64,000 nt of DNA from Hirsutella rhossiliensis (taxonomy: Eukaryota > Ascomycota > Sordariomycetes > Hypocreales > Ophiocordycipitaceae), in assembly GCF_020360975.1 (NCBI RefSeq), contig NW_025408673.1, positions 2,170,001 to 2,234,000 of the forward strand. The letters run 5' to 3'. Below, one piece after another: positions 25,343 through 36,684 of this stretch. Within the stretch, counting starts at the first letter, position 1; each line of letters opens with the position of its first letter. The notes beneath the pieces were generated by a model that made no database searches, was not told where the DNA came from, and was given only the letters and a program-made list of their open reading frames with translations. The translations under genes and the position numbers were made by a program.

Positions 25343-28300
25343 GCCTCCCTTAAAGAGTAGATTTATATACTCTTTACTAATTTATTTATAGTAGTATATA
25401 TATAGGGTATAAACCTAATTTAGGAAAACTATTCTTATACCTTAATAGGATATATAAAAACCTATTCTTTCTTAGGAAAGAAATCCTTAGGTATATACTA
25501 ATAGAAAAACCTATAGTAGGAAAAATCTATAGTTATAATAATTATTTATAGGATAACCTTATATAAAGTAAAACCTATTATTACTAGGAAAATCTTAATA
25601 GATAAAAACCTAGTAAATATTTCTTAGGAAACCTAAAAAGGAAAAACCTAGTAGGGGAAAGATATAGAAAGTATAAGAAATATCTAAAAACCCCTTTTAA
25701 TTGCTTAGGAACTTATATTAAGAATAGACCGTCTTTAAATTTATAGAGTAATCTAGGTCTTAATTGCTTTATAAAAATATTAGCTATATTATCTTTTAAT
25801 TTAATATAAAAAACTCTAATTTCCTTTCTTATACTAGTTCTAGTATAGTAATAGGCTAATCTTATATACTTAGACCTTTTATAAAATTCCGGATTTTCTA
25901 CTAATTTAATAGTAGTAGTATTATCCGTTAAAATAAGAGGTATAGTATTAAGAATCTTAATAGATAGATCCTTAGTAATATTTTTAAAAGCATATTTAAA
26001 TAAATAGCTTCTTTATTTGCCTCCTAAGGCTAATATACTCTACTTAGGTATAAAGGGCAATAGCCTTCACTTAGCTTATTATTATTATTATATATAAAAA
26101 TAGTAACCGGAAAAGGATTTTCCGTCTATTAAATCCGACGCCTAGCTAGAGTTAGTAAAACCCTTTATATATAAATAGGTAAAAGGGATATTATAATTAT
26201 ATTTAATCTTTAGGCTAGGGAATTTATTTAAATATTTCTAAATTATATTTAAAGCCTTAAAATATATCTCGTCGGGCTTAGCCGCGAATCTAGCATAGGA
26301 AATTATAGAATATAAGATATCTAGCCTAGTAAATAAGGCTAAGTATAATAGAGATCCTATTTCTTTCTAAAATTATAATATACCTTCCTTAGAAGGTAAT
26401 TCCTTTACTTTTATAAGCTTAAAGCCTACTATAGCGGGTAAATTTAAAGTTCCTAAACCTTCTTTATTAAATTCCTTTAATTTATTTAAGGTATAATTTT
26501 CTTAGGATATATATAGCTCTTTATTTTCTCGGTTTATTATAATATTTAGACCTAAGAAGTCTTTTATATCTCCTAAAATAGTAAAATCTAGGAATTTAGA
26601 TAATTCTTTAAATAATCTTTCTTTTATTATAGATTTAGAGGGCCCTACTATAAGAAAGTCGTCGACGTAAATTACTAAGGCTATACTATAGTCCTTATTT
26701 ATAAATACTCCTTTATCTATTAAAAGAGGAAGAAATCCGAGATTATTTAGTATAATTTTTAAATAATTATACTAGAGCTTAGGACTTTATTTTAGGCTAT
26801 ATAATGCTTTCTTTAGCTTTGCTTTAATTTAACCGGTTTTATATAGGTCTAGGAATTTAGTTAATTTAATTCCTTTAGCTCTATAAGCTAATCTATATTT
26901 TAAATAATATTCTTTAAGAGCGTATTCTTCGTAGCCTATAAGAAGATCGATATATACTTCGCTATCTATATCGGTATATACGAAGGCATTTATTATATCT
27001 ATCTATAAAGCTTCGAATTCGTAGATAATAGCTAAAATAAGTAGAATTCTAATAGATTTAGGTCTAGCCGTAGTCGAGAAGGTATCTAGGAAATCTAAGC
27101 TATAGATCTACTTAAATCCCTATATTACGAAACGGGCTTTATATTTTATTATATTATTTTAACTATCCTTCTTAATAGTATAGACCTAGTGGCTCCTATA
27201 GCCTCCTATCCCTAGGAGGTAGGAAAATTCCTAAGTTTTATATTTAATTAGCTAGCTAATTTCCTTAATTATAGCTTCTTTCTAAAATGCTACTTTAGGG
27301 CTATTTATTGCCTATTTATAGGTCTTTAGAATTTTTAGATCCTAATTTTCTATACTAGCTAGAATTAACTCTATAAAATCGTAGTTTAGAAATAAATTAA
27401 CGTTAGGGTATTCGATATAGTTAGAATTAAACCCTTCTAGCTTCTTAGGTAATTCTACTACTATTTTACTAGTAGTAGGAATAAGATCGTTATTTAAAGA
27501 CTCTTCTTTTATAAAGGGCAAGGGACTTTTATCTCTAGGTTCTTTAGTAGCTTCCTCTATAGGGATATAGCTTTCTAGCTTATCTTTATTTAGAATATAA
27601 TTAAAATCAAAGGTATTATTACTACTAGAAATTTCTAGATTTTTTATAAATTTATTTTCTAGTATAGTAATATCTCTAGAGATAGTAATCTTTCTCTTAG
27701 TAAAATCCTAGATTTTATATATATTTTCTAAATAGCCTACTATTATTCCCTTAAAAGCTCTATTATCTAGCTTATCTTTAGGGTCTTTATTCTTATAATA
27801 TATAAGGCTTCTAAAGGTCTTAATTTTATTTAAGGTCTCGAAGGGTAGTATTATATTATCCCTCTTTTTTATAGGACTTTTAAATCCTATCGTAGAATAC
27901 GGTAAGCTATTATATAAATAGGTAGCTACTAAAACAGCTTCTCCTTATAGATATTTAGGAAGCCTAGTAGTAAATAAAAAAGCTCGTACTTTTTCTAATA
28001 TAGTACGATTTATTCTTTCTATTCTACTATTAGATTCCGAGTATTATTAGAAAATGCTTCTCTAATCCTAGTATTTTTAGGGTTATTTTCACCCTATTTT
28101 TAAATTCTAGGAACCTATCTAGAGCTTCTCCCTTTTTTCGAAGAAGGTATATTTCTAGATATTAGGTTCCTACGTCTAGGAAAGAAATATAATAGTAATA
28201 TTTATTATAAGTAGGTACTTTAATTAGCTCCTAAATATCTAATACTATTTTTTCTAAATAGGCATAAGACTTATACGAAGGTTATTTATTAACCTTATTT

Positions 28301-30156
28301 ATTGCTTTAGCTTTAATATATATTTCGTATTACCTTATTTTATTTTCCTCTTTTAAAGGCATTTTTATATCCTTATTATATCTTTTTAATATTTCTAAAA
28401 TAGCCCTATTATTTATATGCCCTAAGCGTAAGTGCTAAGTATAAAAATCTATATCCTTTGCTTTTAAAAACGTAATAAGGATCGATTAGCTTTCTAATAA
28501 AGGTTCTATAGGAATATAATATAATTTATTTCTAAGAAATCCTTTAGTAAGGACCTTAGCCTTATTATCTAATAAAAGGACTTTATTTCCTCTTATTAAG
28601 GCATAGGTATTATTAAAATAAGATTAGGATAGTATATTTACCCTAATTTAGGTATATAAAAGCAGTCTCGAAGGATATACCTTTTCTACTATATAGGAAC
28701 TTAAATACTAAGTCCCCTTTCCTTTTAATAATAAAAAGGAAGCTTTTCCCTACCAAACTTTACATTTATTTTCTTTATAGTTAATAAGGAAATTCTTATT
28801 AGATACTATATACCTAGTAGCTCCGGTATTATAGATAAAATTAAAGATCCTTTTATTCTTATAACTAGGAAATCCTCCTTCTCTTACCTTTAAAACTAAT
28901 TCCTTTATTCTAGGAATTAAGGCTTCTAGAGGTCCTAAAAGAGAGTCTTTATTAGCTTCTACTATAGGGGTATTTATAGAGGTTAAAATTACCTCTAAAT
29001 CCTTAGACGTTTATATAGGGGTCGGAGCCCTAGAAAGGTCTATAAGGTCGATATCTAGGTCTATATTTTCTTACGAAGCTATATTTAAGACCTTATTACT
29101 ATCGTCCGAATCGGACTCTAGCTCTATAATTCGAGCCTTCCTTCTTTTATTAGTAGTAGAAACACTACTAGAAGGGGATTTCTTCCTAGAAGAAGAAGAT
29201 AAAGAAGAAGATTTTCTCTTCTTAGAAATTTAAGTCCTATCGTCCTTCTTTCCTTTATTTAAAACCTAATAAGTAGGAGCCTTATTCGGGTATAATTTAT
29301 AGCAATTTACTATAAAATGCCCTGGTTTTTTATATTCCTTATAATAAGGAGTATCTATAGAATTTCTATAGGATTTCTAAGGCTTCCTTCGTATTAGGAA
29401 GGCTTTCTCTAAAGATTTATCTATATCCTTTATTCTTCTAGCTTCGTCTAAAAGACTAGCTATTAGGGATTCGAGGGTAAACGCTATAAAATTTTACCTA
29501 AGGCTCTACGTAATATTTATAATATAGCTTCTAAATTCCTTATTAAGGCAATTAAGAATCTATGCTATAAGGATAACTTCTAGAATTTCTATATTATAGG
29601 ATTTTAAATCCTTATAGATTTCTTTTACCTTATAAAGGTATTTCTTTAAATTAGAGCCCGAGGGACTAAGATTAAAGAGCTGCTTTATAAGTAAATAATT
29701 CGACGAGAAATTCGACGGATTATATAGCTTTATAAGCTTATCCTAAGTAGCTTTAGTATTTATTAAATGCTTAATTTACATTAAAGGGCTATCTTCGACT
29801 TAAAGAAAAATCTAGGATAAAGCTTCTATAGTCTTTATATGATTTTCTTACTCTAAGGTAGCGATAAGCTTTTCCTTAGTAAGGATAGCTCTTACCCTTA
29901 TAGTCTAAAGAGTATAATTTAAATTTCCCTTAAGTCTAGAGAATTTATATTCTTTCTATCTACCTATTTTATATAAATTCGGTATTATTTCATTCGTAGG
30001 GATCGAGAAGTCTAGGCGGGAGTTTAAGAGCGTAGGAAGGTAGAAAAAGTCGTTAAGGGGATTTTCAAAAGGAATTTTAATCGGGTATTTCGATAAGGAA
30101 TTTCAAAGGTATAAGTTAATTTCCCGGCTTAAAAGGAGTAAGCCGGGCTTATAACC
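25343..30156 (-). pseudogene. RIP-dead gag-pol of the Copia element
   Basis: On the minus strand a decayed CCHC knuckle with PGHFIVNCYKL lies at about 29300-29345. A GAG-pre-integrase block (L-RLGHINNRAILEIL type) lies at about 28390-28445. The reverse transcriptase has DIINAFVYTDIDSEVYI at about 26950-27000 and IYVDDFLIVGP at about 26640-26673, so the YVDD active site is still legible. Many stops elsewhere. YVDD and the integrase-before-RT order identify Copia rather than Gypsy. Confidence 0.85.
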
Positions 30157-30724
30157 TCTTAAGGTATATAAGCAAAAGCGGAATTTTAGGAAATCAAGGA
30201 ATCAAGTAAAACTACGTGATAGAGGGGAAGAAGGAGTATAAGGTAGGATTTTCAACGGAATTTATTAGTAGTATATTCGTGTATAGAAGAGGTGTTAAAG
30301 TTAATAATTCTCTATCTATCTACTAGCGGACATGCTGTCTTATATAGACAATTATAGCTAAACGGAAGAACCTTTCGGGACTAGATTTAGGCTACCGTAT
30401 AGCCCTAAGACTAGGGAATTCCGTGATACCTCGAGTAAATCTAGAAGTGTCTTGGTTCTACTAATATTCGTGATTAAAGGAGGTTGGTCGTGCCGGTGTT
30501 CTTAAGAGGTCTTAGCTAGCATTCTAAGCTAGCTCTGTTCCTTCGATTCCCGATTATACGATAACCGGCAACCCGTTTAATGCATAATAACATGCAAAAT
30601 AACGAGCGATTCTTGCTCTATAGGATGAGATTTTGTCTATAATTAATATACTACTTATTAGCTTATATAATCGGGAGAGTATATTATAGCTGCTTTATTT
30701 ATAGTAGGAACACCGTTCCTTATA
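30157..30724 (-). repeat. 5' LTR of the Copia element
   Basis: 568 bp partner of 24775-25342. It retains many CpA and TpG sites that the left copy has lost (for example AAGCAAAAGCGG against AAGTAAAAGCGG). Confidence 0.88.
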
Positions 30725-30887
30725 GTATTACGTTCGCCTTAATTTTACGACTATAGGAGTGCGGATATTTCGCGTGCGTATATACCGGCGCGGGCGGTTT
30801 AACTAGACTAGGTAATTAAACGTCGGCTTTAAAGGCAGCTAAAAATAGCTATTCTATATATAGGGATACGGAGAGGGTAAAATAAAG

Positions 30888-31076
30888 GGTAGATTATACT
30901 ATTACGGAGTTAGTAGGGGCGTAGGCTTCGGTGCGGTCTATTAGAAGAAGGTTAATAATCTATAAGGGGGAAAAGGAAGAGAAGTACGGGCCTAGCCTAT
31001 ATAGGCGTAGAGGCCGCTTATATATAAACTTAGCCTAGACCCTAGTCTTGGCCTATATAGGGCAAAAGCCCTTATA
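30888..31076. repeat. Direct repeat, right copy (partner 7506-7686)
   Basis: Same orientation as 7506-7686, and less mutated. It is followed at once by the Tc1/mariner remnant. Confidence 0.7.
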
Positions 31077-31089
31077 GGTAGTAGATAAA

Positions 31090-31670
31090 GCTATTATAAT
31101 AATAAATAAAGAACTTAAGCCCCTATTAAAAGAAAAGTAGGAACTTAATAACGGCTTACGAAGACTATATCTCTATTAACTTCTTAGACCTAAACCTCGA
31201 TAGAAATTTAACTAAAAGTTAGGCAAGCTTATATAAGGCTCTAAGTATAGTAGAATCGACTAGTTCTACTACTAAAAGAAGATTCTTCTTCCTAAGCTCT
31301 TTCCCTTTACTAAAGAGTATAAGGCTAAGCTTTCTAGGACGATTATATAAGAAGATAAGGCTCTTGCCTATAACTACTATATTTAGCAATGATTCTATAA
31401 TTCTTATAATATTTAACGGCTTTATTAGTACGGTAACTCGCTTAACCTTAACGCTATTAAGCTAGCTTAGCTATAGATAAAAAGAACGACTATAAAGAAG
31501 GGCGCGCTAAAGAGCCGAGCTAAGGCTATCACGGCTTAGGATCTTATTTAAAAGGAGCTACTATAAGAAAAGATATAGGCTTAAATTAAACGAATCCCTC
31601 GTTATATATAGAAAATAATTAAACTTAAGGGCGGTAATAAATATCGTAAGGGCAGGCTAGATTAAGTATA
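31090..31670 (+). pseudogene. RIP-damaged Tc1/mariner-type DDE transposase, C-terminal half
   Basis: A forward frame broken by RIP-type stops can be followed: FLPKLFPFTKEYKAKL (about 31285-31335), then a block corresponding to VQEDNAPAHN of the family (about 31345-31370), then GNSLNLNAIKLA (about 31430-31465, from the conserved SPDLNAIEPAW), then KKGALKSRAKAI and IKRIPRYI (about 31495-31610). Several catalytic-region acidic residues have become Asn or Lys by G-to-A change. The N-terminal DNA-binding half is not recognisable. Confidence 0.65.
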
Positions 31671-33112
31671 AGCTAGGAACGGTATTATAGTAATTTAGTT
31701 ACTACTTCCTTTTTCCTTATAAGGTTTAATTTAGCGTGGCTAATAACTTTTAAAAGCTATATCTATAGTGTTTTCTAGGTAGGCGGGTATCGCCTATAGC
31801 CGTAATAATACGGCCGGCGAATTCCCTTAGCTAGAGATACGTTAGGGGGAGCCTAAGGGCGGCTTAGGTAAGAACCTAATCTTAGAGGTGTTTCTCTTGC
31901 TCTCGGCTAAGCCTCTAATAGCATTCGTATGCCTCTCTCTTCGGTTAGGCACCTTTAAGGCGTTTCTAAAGTATCGTCCTTAGAATACCCTACTTCTGAC
32001 TAGCCTATACTTAACTTATACCGAATTTAATATTAGCTAGAGCGTTCTAAAGCTAATCTTCGGTATATTTAGAAAGCTAAGATATTGCTAATTCGAATAA
32101 TGTTTTTTTAATAATAATTAAGTATAAGATATACGAGAATTCGCGGTTATAATGCACGAGTTAGTCGGCGAGTCGGTGTTATAGAGACGTGCCCTTAAGT
32201 GGGTGTGCCCCTAAGTGGGTGAGCTGACTTAATACGCTTTTGCCGTCCCAGGCACCTAGTGGTCAGAGCATTCACTGTTACAGTAGCTGCACGGGAGTGC
32301 CTGCCCTCTCCCCAGAGACTCAGAACAAGGCGCAGGCTGAGTCGCCAATGTTGGTCGATCTTTACCGTCGTCGTCTAGTTGGTCCGGATAAGGCGACCGC
32401 TGATTCGGTACTCACGGAGGTAAGAACTTGAGATCATCTTCGTCGACACCGATGAAGAGGTTGAGATTCAGGCTGCAGACCGACAACGTCCCGTCTGATC
32501 GCTTATTTACACCATGGAGGGAGGACAAAGTTCTCGACATGTATATTCCGTCGTAAACTTGGACATTTTTGTTCCAGTCACGTTGAACTCTCCATCATCG
32601 ACACCGACGTGGTGGTCGAAATCGATTGTGACCACCTTCATGACCCTGTTGCCATCTTTGGAGAAGAGCAGTACTTTGGTTCCTTCCAGCCAGCACTTTA
32701 ATTAGGGCTCGGCAGGTTAGGGGAACACTGGGTGCAGGAATATGGATGGAGCACGTGGTCAGTTTCCAAGACGCTGAAGGATCTACTAGTATTCAAGACG
32801 CAAAGCCCTGGGAGGCACTACGTAATTACAAGAGGCGCGGGGCGGGCTGGCACCGGTACGTATCTTGAGAATGAGCCGTGAGTGCAATATGTGAGTGCAA
32901 ATAGTGCTCCGTACTAACTGACAGTACTCCTCTTCATACTCAGATCGTGTCCTGGTTTATTAATCCTAACATCGACTTCTCCTCCAGCCTTTGCAAAAGT
33001 GATCACTTGAGCCTAACCAACCAGCCACACACCCACCCGTCCGATTCGCTCCTGGGCAGACGCCCGTGAGCGGGGCCCAGGCGGCCCTCAAACTGCTCTC
33101 TGCCACGACAAA
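31671..33112. other. Transition from RIP island to GC-normal DNA, no gene recognised
   Basis: CpA and TpG rise through 31.7-32.15 kb, then composition becomes normal. Two short frames at 32240-32431 and 32514-32705 have no recognisable content. The stretch 32420-32700 has repeated GTCGACACCGA-type words and may be an old gene fragment. The last few hundred bases are the promoter region of the ureidoglycolate lyase gene. Confidence 0.4.
32189..32220. repeat. Two tandem 16-bp repeats, possible transposon end
   Basis: GTGCCCTTAAGTGGGT (32189-32204) is followed directly by GTGCCCCTAAGTGGGT (32205-32220). Repeated words of this kind are common in terminal inverted repeats of fungal DNA transposons. 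It lies about 520 bp beyond the Tc1/mariner remnant and could be its right end, but I found no inverted partner. Confidence 0.4.
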
Positions 33113-33886
33113 ATGGCAGCCGCGGCGACGGTGCGGCTGGGCGCCGGGGAACACTTCGAGGTCCAGGCCGAGCCGCTGACGGCCGCGAGCTTCGCGCCCT
33201 TTGGCAGCGTCGTGGCCAACCCGCGGCCCGACGTCGACCCCGGACGGGACCACGGCGGCCTCGTCCTGCCGCCCAACGCCGTGTCGGCCAACCAGGGATC
33301 CGCCATCCAGTACCGCGACGTGGGCTGCGTGTGCAACCTTTACGACCAGGCGCCGAGTGGAAGGGGCGAGCCCAGGATGAGCGTGTTTGTGTGCGCCGCT
33401 CGGGGCGGAGGCGGTGACGGGGAGGACTCGTCGGCAGTGCTGCTCCCCATTCGCTTCCTGGAGCGCCACCCGTTCACCACGCAGACCTTTTCGCCCCTGC
33501 GCTCCTCGGCGAGCACATATCTCGTCGTCGTCGCGCCGAGCCTCGCATCTCCAGGTCCGCTCGACTCGACCCTTGGCCCCCGGCCAGCAAACCCGCCGCC
33601 ACCGCTGCCTGGCACCGGCGGCGGCGGGCTGCCGGACCTGCGGCGGGCGCGAGCCTTTGTCTCATCGGACGCGCAGGCCGTGACGTACGGTGCGGGCACC
33701 TGGCACGCGCCCATGATGGTGCTGGGCCGCCGCGGCGAGGCGCTGGCCTTTGTCGTGACGCAGTTTGCCAGCGGCGTGCCGGCCGAGGACTGCCAGCTGG
33801 TCGAGTATGTGGCGGCCGAGGGGGGGGCCGAGATTGGGATTCGTGTCCGCGTTGAGGGGACGCCGAGGGTGCGGGAGAGGCTGTGA
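33113..33886 (+). CDS. DAL3: Ureidoglycolate lyase
   Basis: A single-exon 257-residue protein of the ureidoglycolate lyase family (AllA, yeast DAL3), which splits ureidoglycolate into glyoxylate and urea in the last step of allantoin use as nitrogen source. The family signs are PLTAASFAPFGSVV near residue 22, NQGSAIQYRDVG near 61, FLERHPFTTQTFSPL near 114, the LVVVAPS strand near 138, RAFVSSDAQAVTYGAGTWHA near 177 and a C-terminal FVVTQF. An internal Pro/Gly-rich loop (about 145-175) is longer than in bacterial AllA, as often in fungi. No other allantoin genes are nearby. It is the first intact gene right of the RIP island and shows no RIP itself. Confidence 0.88.
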   Translation: MAAAATVRLGAGEHFEVQAEPLTAASFAPFGSVVANPRPDVDPGRDHGGLVLPPNAVSANQGSAIQYRDVGCVCNLYDQAPSGRGEPRMSVFVCAARGGGGDGEDSSAVLLPIRFLERHPFTTQTFSPLRSSASTYLVVVAPSLASPGPLDSTLGPRPANPPPPLPGTGGGGLPDLRRARAFVSSDAQAVTYGAGTWHAPMMVLGRRGEALAFVVTQFASGVPAEDCQLVEYVAAEGGAEIGIRVRVEGTPRVRERL

Positions 33887-34439
33887 TTTTTTATTTATTT
33901 GTGAAATGCGTTGATACGGCCAAGACGCTGTCTGGGTCTCTTCTTTGGTTGCTGTTTGTCTAGGAGACGTGGTGTTTCTTTCTAATTACTTGGCAGAGCG
34001 AATGTAGTAGACCTGGTCTCAACTTTCAGTTCGCCCGCAACATGTATACAAAGAGGCGCCCGATACACTCTTGCTCTCTTATACAGTGACCCTTATACAG
34101 TGACCTTTTGAATCGGCCTCACGACGACCAAAGATGCAGGAAGCGAAACTGCGTCCATCAACAATAAACGAGCGCCGCCTCGCACTGCGTCTGCAGGAAC
34201 CAAGTCAAGTCATTAGTCATATCCAACCCCGTTTGTCGTGAAGGCGGCGACGGAGGATGAAATCACTGAATGCACCTCCATACAGGAAGAGGGAGCAGCC
34301 AAGCAAGATACGTTAGCTTCGGCGACTGTTCCATTAGTGTACAAACTGCTCCCCTGTCTCTCAATACCTGTCATATACTTCATCTACGGACGCTCCCAAG
34401 CCACTTCACCACACCATCTAGGCATCCACTCGGAGCGCC
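33887..34439. other. Intergenic, no gene seen
   Basis: 3' flank of the lyase gene and 5' flank of the phosphoesterase gene. It contains a short tandem duplication near 34078-34106 (TTATACAGTGACC twice). Confidence 0.4.
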
Positions 34440-35596
34440 ATGGCCGACCATGCCAACGCCGCAACCACCGAGCCCAAAGACCTCTCCGGCATCGCCCCCG
34501 CGCCGGGCGAGAACCCCTATTCCGCTCTGATCAACGCCAGCGGCGACAACCACGTAAGCAGCCATCAAGCAAGCCCTCCCTACCTGCATGGATCCTTTCC
34601 TAGTTATGAAGCGGGAGCTCACGCCGGTCACGGTCCAGGAGGATATGCAGCGGCTCTACGCCGCCCACCGCACGCGCCGCAACGCGCAGCAGCGGGACAA
34701 GTTCCTCTCTCCAGACTTTCCCGGCCTCGTCGTGGATCAGCACCTGCTGCGGCTGGAGCGGCCGGCCGTCGAGCCCGGGTTCCGCGATGAGCGGAATTGT
34801 CTCGTCTTGTGGGCGAGGCCGCCTGTCCATCTGCTCCGCTTGGCCGAGAAGCTGCAGGAGATGCTGAAGCAGGCTGCGCCGAGTGAGTCTGCTGTCTCGC
34901 GTCGCTTGGTTGGAGTCGCGGGATGAGACAAGGATGAGCTTGATGGTGGTGAGGCGGTGGTTGTGAGGGCTTCATACGCTGACTTGTGGCCCAGAAGTCT
35001 GGCTCATGCCCACATACAAGATGCATCTCACCACCCTCGAAGTCGCCTTCTGCAAGACGCCAGACCAAATCGCCGCCCTCGTCTCGACCCTCCGCCCAGC
35101 CCTGCCCCGCATAACCTCCTACACGCACTCCCACCGAGCCCGCCTCGTCAAGCCCGCCATCTCCTACGACCTCTCCGCCTTTGCCCTGTCCTTCCTCCCG
35201 GCCGCGGGCGAGCCGCCCCTGTCCCCGACCCCGACCCTCCCCGACGACCCGCCGCCGCAGGGCGACTCGTACACGTACCACCACCTCCGGCGTGACATCT
35301 TCGGCCTCGTGCGCGCCGCCGGCGTCGAGGTTGCGTCGCGCTACCAGGTGCCCAGCGCGCACATCACCTTGGGCCGGTATCTAGACGAGACGGATCACGA
35401 CACACCCGAGAAGAGGAAGGCGTGGATCGGGGCCATTGACCGCGTTAATCAGTGGTTGGAGACAGGGGTCTGGGACAAGCTTGACGCTGAGTTTATCGGG
35501 GAGTGGGTTGTCGGGCACGAAAAGGGGCTGGATGCGAGAAACGGAACTCTGTGGTACGGGGACGGCAGGACCATCACCGTCGGCGAGGGTTTCTAG
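34440..35596 (+). CDS. 2H phosphoesterase (2'-5' RNA ligase / cyclic phosphodiesterase-like)
   Basis: Three exons with introns 34554-34638 and 34883-34994 give 319 residues. The two HxT motifs that define 2H phosphoesterases are present: MHLTTLEV (His 130, Thr 132) and AHITLGRY (His 242, Thr 244). Between them lie about 110 residues including a Pro-rich loop. The N-terminal part (NPYSALI, then RRNAQQRDKFLSPDFPG and EPGFRDERNCLVLWARPP) matches the usual fungal form of this family. Members open 2',3'-cyclic phosphates or act on 2'-5' links; the real substrate of the fungal form is not known to me. The first acceptor was chosen at CCAG before 34639 because it keeps the frame and restores the family sequence. 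It is convergent with the eL42 gene. Confidence 0.8.
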
Positions 35597-35974
35597 AGCA
35601 CCTGAACCGGAAAGGAAACGGCGACAAGGCGACAACCAACTCACGCAGTGCCATTCATATCGTCATCACCGCTTCCTCGCCCCCAGCCACGGACGTCTTT
35701 CCCCTCGCCTGATGAAATATATCCTGCTCGACGTCTTAACTCATCGCCACCTTTTGTACCGCCCGTTCGTGAGTGGCAAGACTCCCCGCCGGCGACCCCA
35801 TGGCTTATCGCACGCAGAGTTGTCGCAGAGTCTGGACATAGAGAATCTCTTTGATTGATTCCCTATGAACCTTTGCCCTCAATGAGGACGTGTACCCCGC
35901 CTTCGCCCATGTCCGTGATGCCCAAATGCCGCAAGCAGAAGCACGAGAAATGGAGTGACCCAAACACAATGCAC
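35597..35974. other. Convergent 3' flanks
   Basis: The 378 bp between the stop codons of the phosphoesterase and the eL42 gene. No gene seen. Confidence 0.4.
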
Positions 35975-36684
35975 TTAGAACACCAGAGCCGCACCCTTTG
36001 TCTTCTTGTCGCCACTGTGTGTCCTGTCAGCACGCGCCACCGCCGCACCGGGGCGAGTCCGGGAATCACGTACCCCAGCTCAAAGTGCTTGCATCGCTTC
36101 AGCGCCAGCTGGCACTTGGTCTTGCACTTGACGCACTCCAATCTCAACACGACCTTCTTGGTCGTCTTGGCCTTCTTGTGGAAGACGGGCTTGGTCTGAC
36201 CACCGTAACCGGACTGCTTGCGGTCGTATCGTCGCTTACCCTGGGCAAACAGGGAGGCCTTGCCGGCCTTGTACTGGGTGACCTTGTGCTGGGTGTGCTT
36301 GCGGCACTCCTTGCCCTTGCAGTAGGTGTTTCGGGTCTTGGGGATGTTGACCTGTTGTCAAGTCAGCCTCTCACTCTTGAGACGGCGCGCGGCCGCCCGA
36401 TGGTGCCCAGAGTCGAATCGCGGTTGCCGGTGCACGAGACAGTCCTGAGGCCAAGTCGTTCTAGTTGGTTTTGCACAAGTATCAGTCTATCGCGACGCGC
36501 TGCTCGGTCTGGAAATGTGTCGTCGTGAGTTGTCGCTTGGTATTGTGCTTGGTGTCGACTGGACTTGGTTCGGGACTGTCGTCGTGCACCGGCAATCGGT
36601 CGCGCTCTTGGAAATTAAATCGATCGGCGTGATACCCGGAGAGATCTTGATGCGCAGAGGGAGAGGCAGTAGAGAACGTACCAT
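35975..36684 (-). CDS. RPL42: 60S ribosomal protein eL42 (L36a/L44)
   Basis: 106 residues, exactly the family length. Exon 1 (36682-36684) is the ATG alone, intron 1 is 330 bp (36352-36681), exon 2 is 36074-36351, intron 2 is 36015-36073 and exon 3 is 35975-36014. The protein has the zinc-binding cysteine pairs (YCKGKEC near 11-17, [10 protein letters not shown] near 72-81) and ends [12 protein letters not shown]. It sits at the E-site side of the large subunit, where cycloheximide binds. Pro 56 (in [10 protein letters not shown]) is present, the form linked to cycloheximide sensitivity in yeasts, whereas Gln there gives resistance. A long first intron straight after the start codon is common in fungal ribosomal protein genes. 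It is divergent from the coatomer gene with 742 bp between the starts. Confidence 0.95.

Larger units (their letters stand above)
24775..30724 (-). mobile_element. Copia element, minus orientation
   Basis: 5950 bp with 568-bp LTRs (24775-25342 and 30157-30724) and the target duplication GTATT at 24770-24774 and 30725-30729. Reading right to left: gag with zinc knuckle, GAG-pre-integrase, integrase, reverse transcriptase and RNase H, in Copia order. A purine-rich AAGGGAGG lies next to the left (3') LTR. RIP-mutated, but the right end much less so than the left. Confidence 0.9.
4736..32150. other. RIP-mutated, gene-free AT-rich island
   Basis: About 27.4 kb with no long open frame on either strand, very high A+T, extreme TpA, and almost no CpA or TpG, while CpG remains. 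This is the expected end state of repeat-induced point mutation, which converts CpA to TpA in duplicated DNA. The left edge is abrupt, whereas the right edge fades: from about 30160 onward CpA and TpG reappear, and GC-normal sequence resumes by about 32150. The content is nested transposons, described in separate entries. It is probably constitutive heterochromatin. Confidence 0.9.

Noticed and set aside
4736..32150. AT-rich block as mitochondrial insertion, centromere satellite or bacterial DNA
   Set aside because: LTR pairs, target duplications, decayed gag-pol motifs and the CpA/TpG depletion explain it as RIP-mutated retroelements.
32240..32705. Two 63-codon plus-strand frames as genes
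   Set aside because: Too short, no motif, no supportable splice connection to one another.
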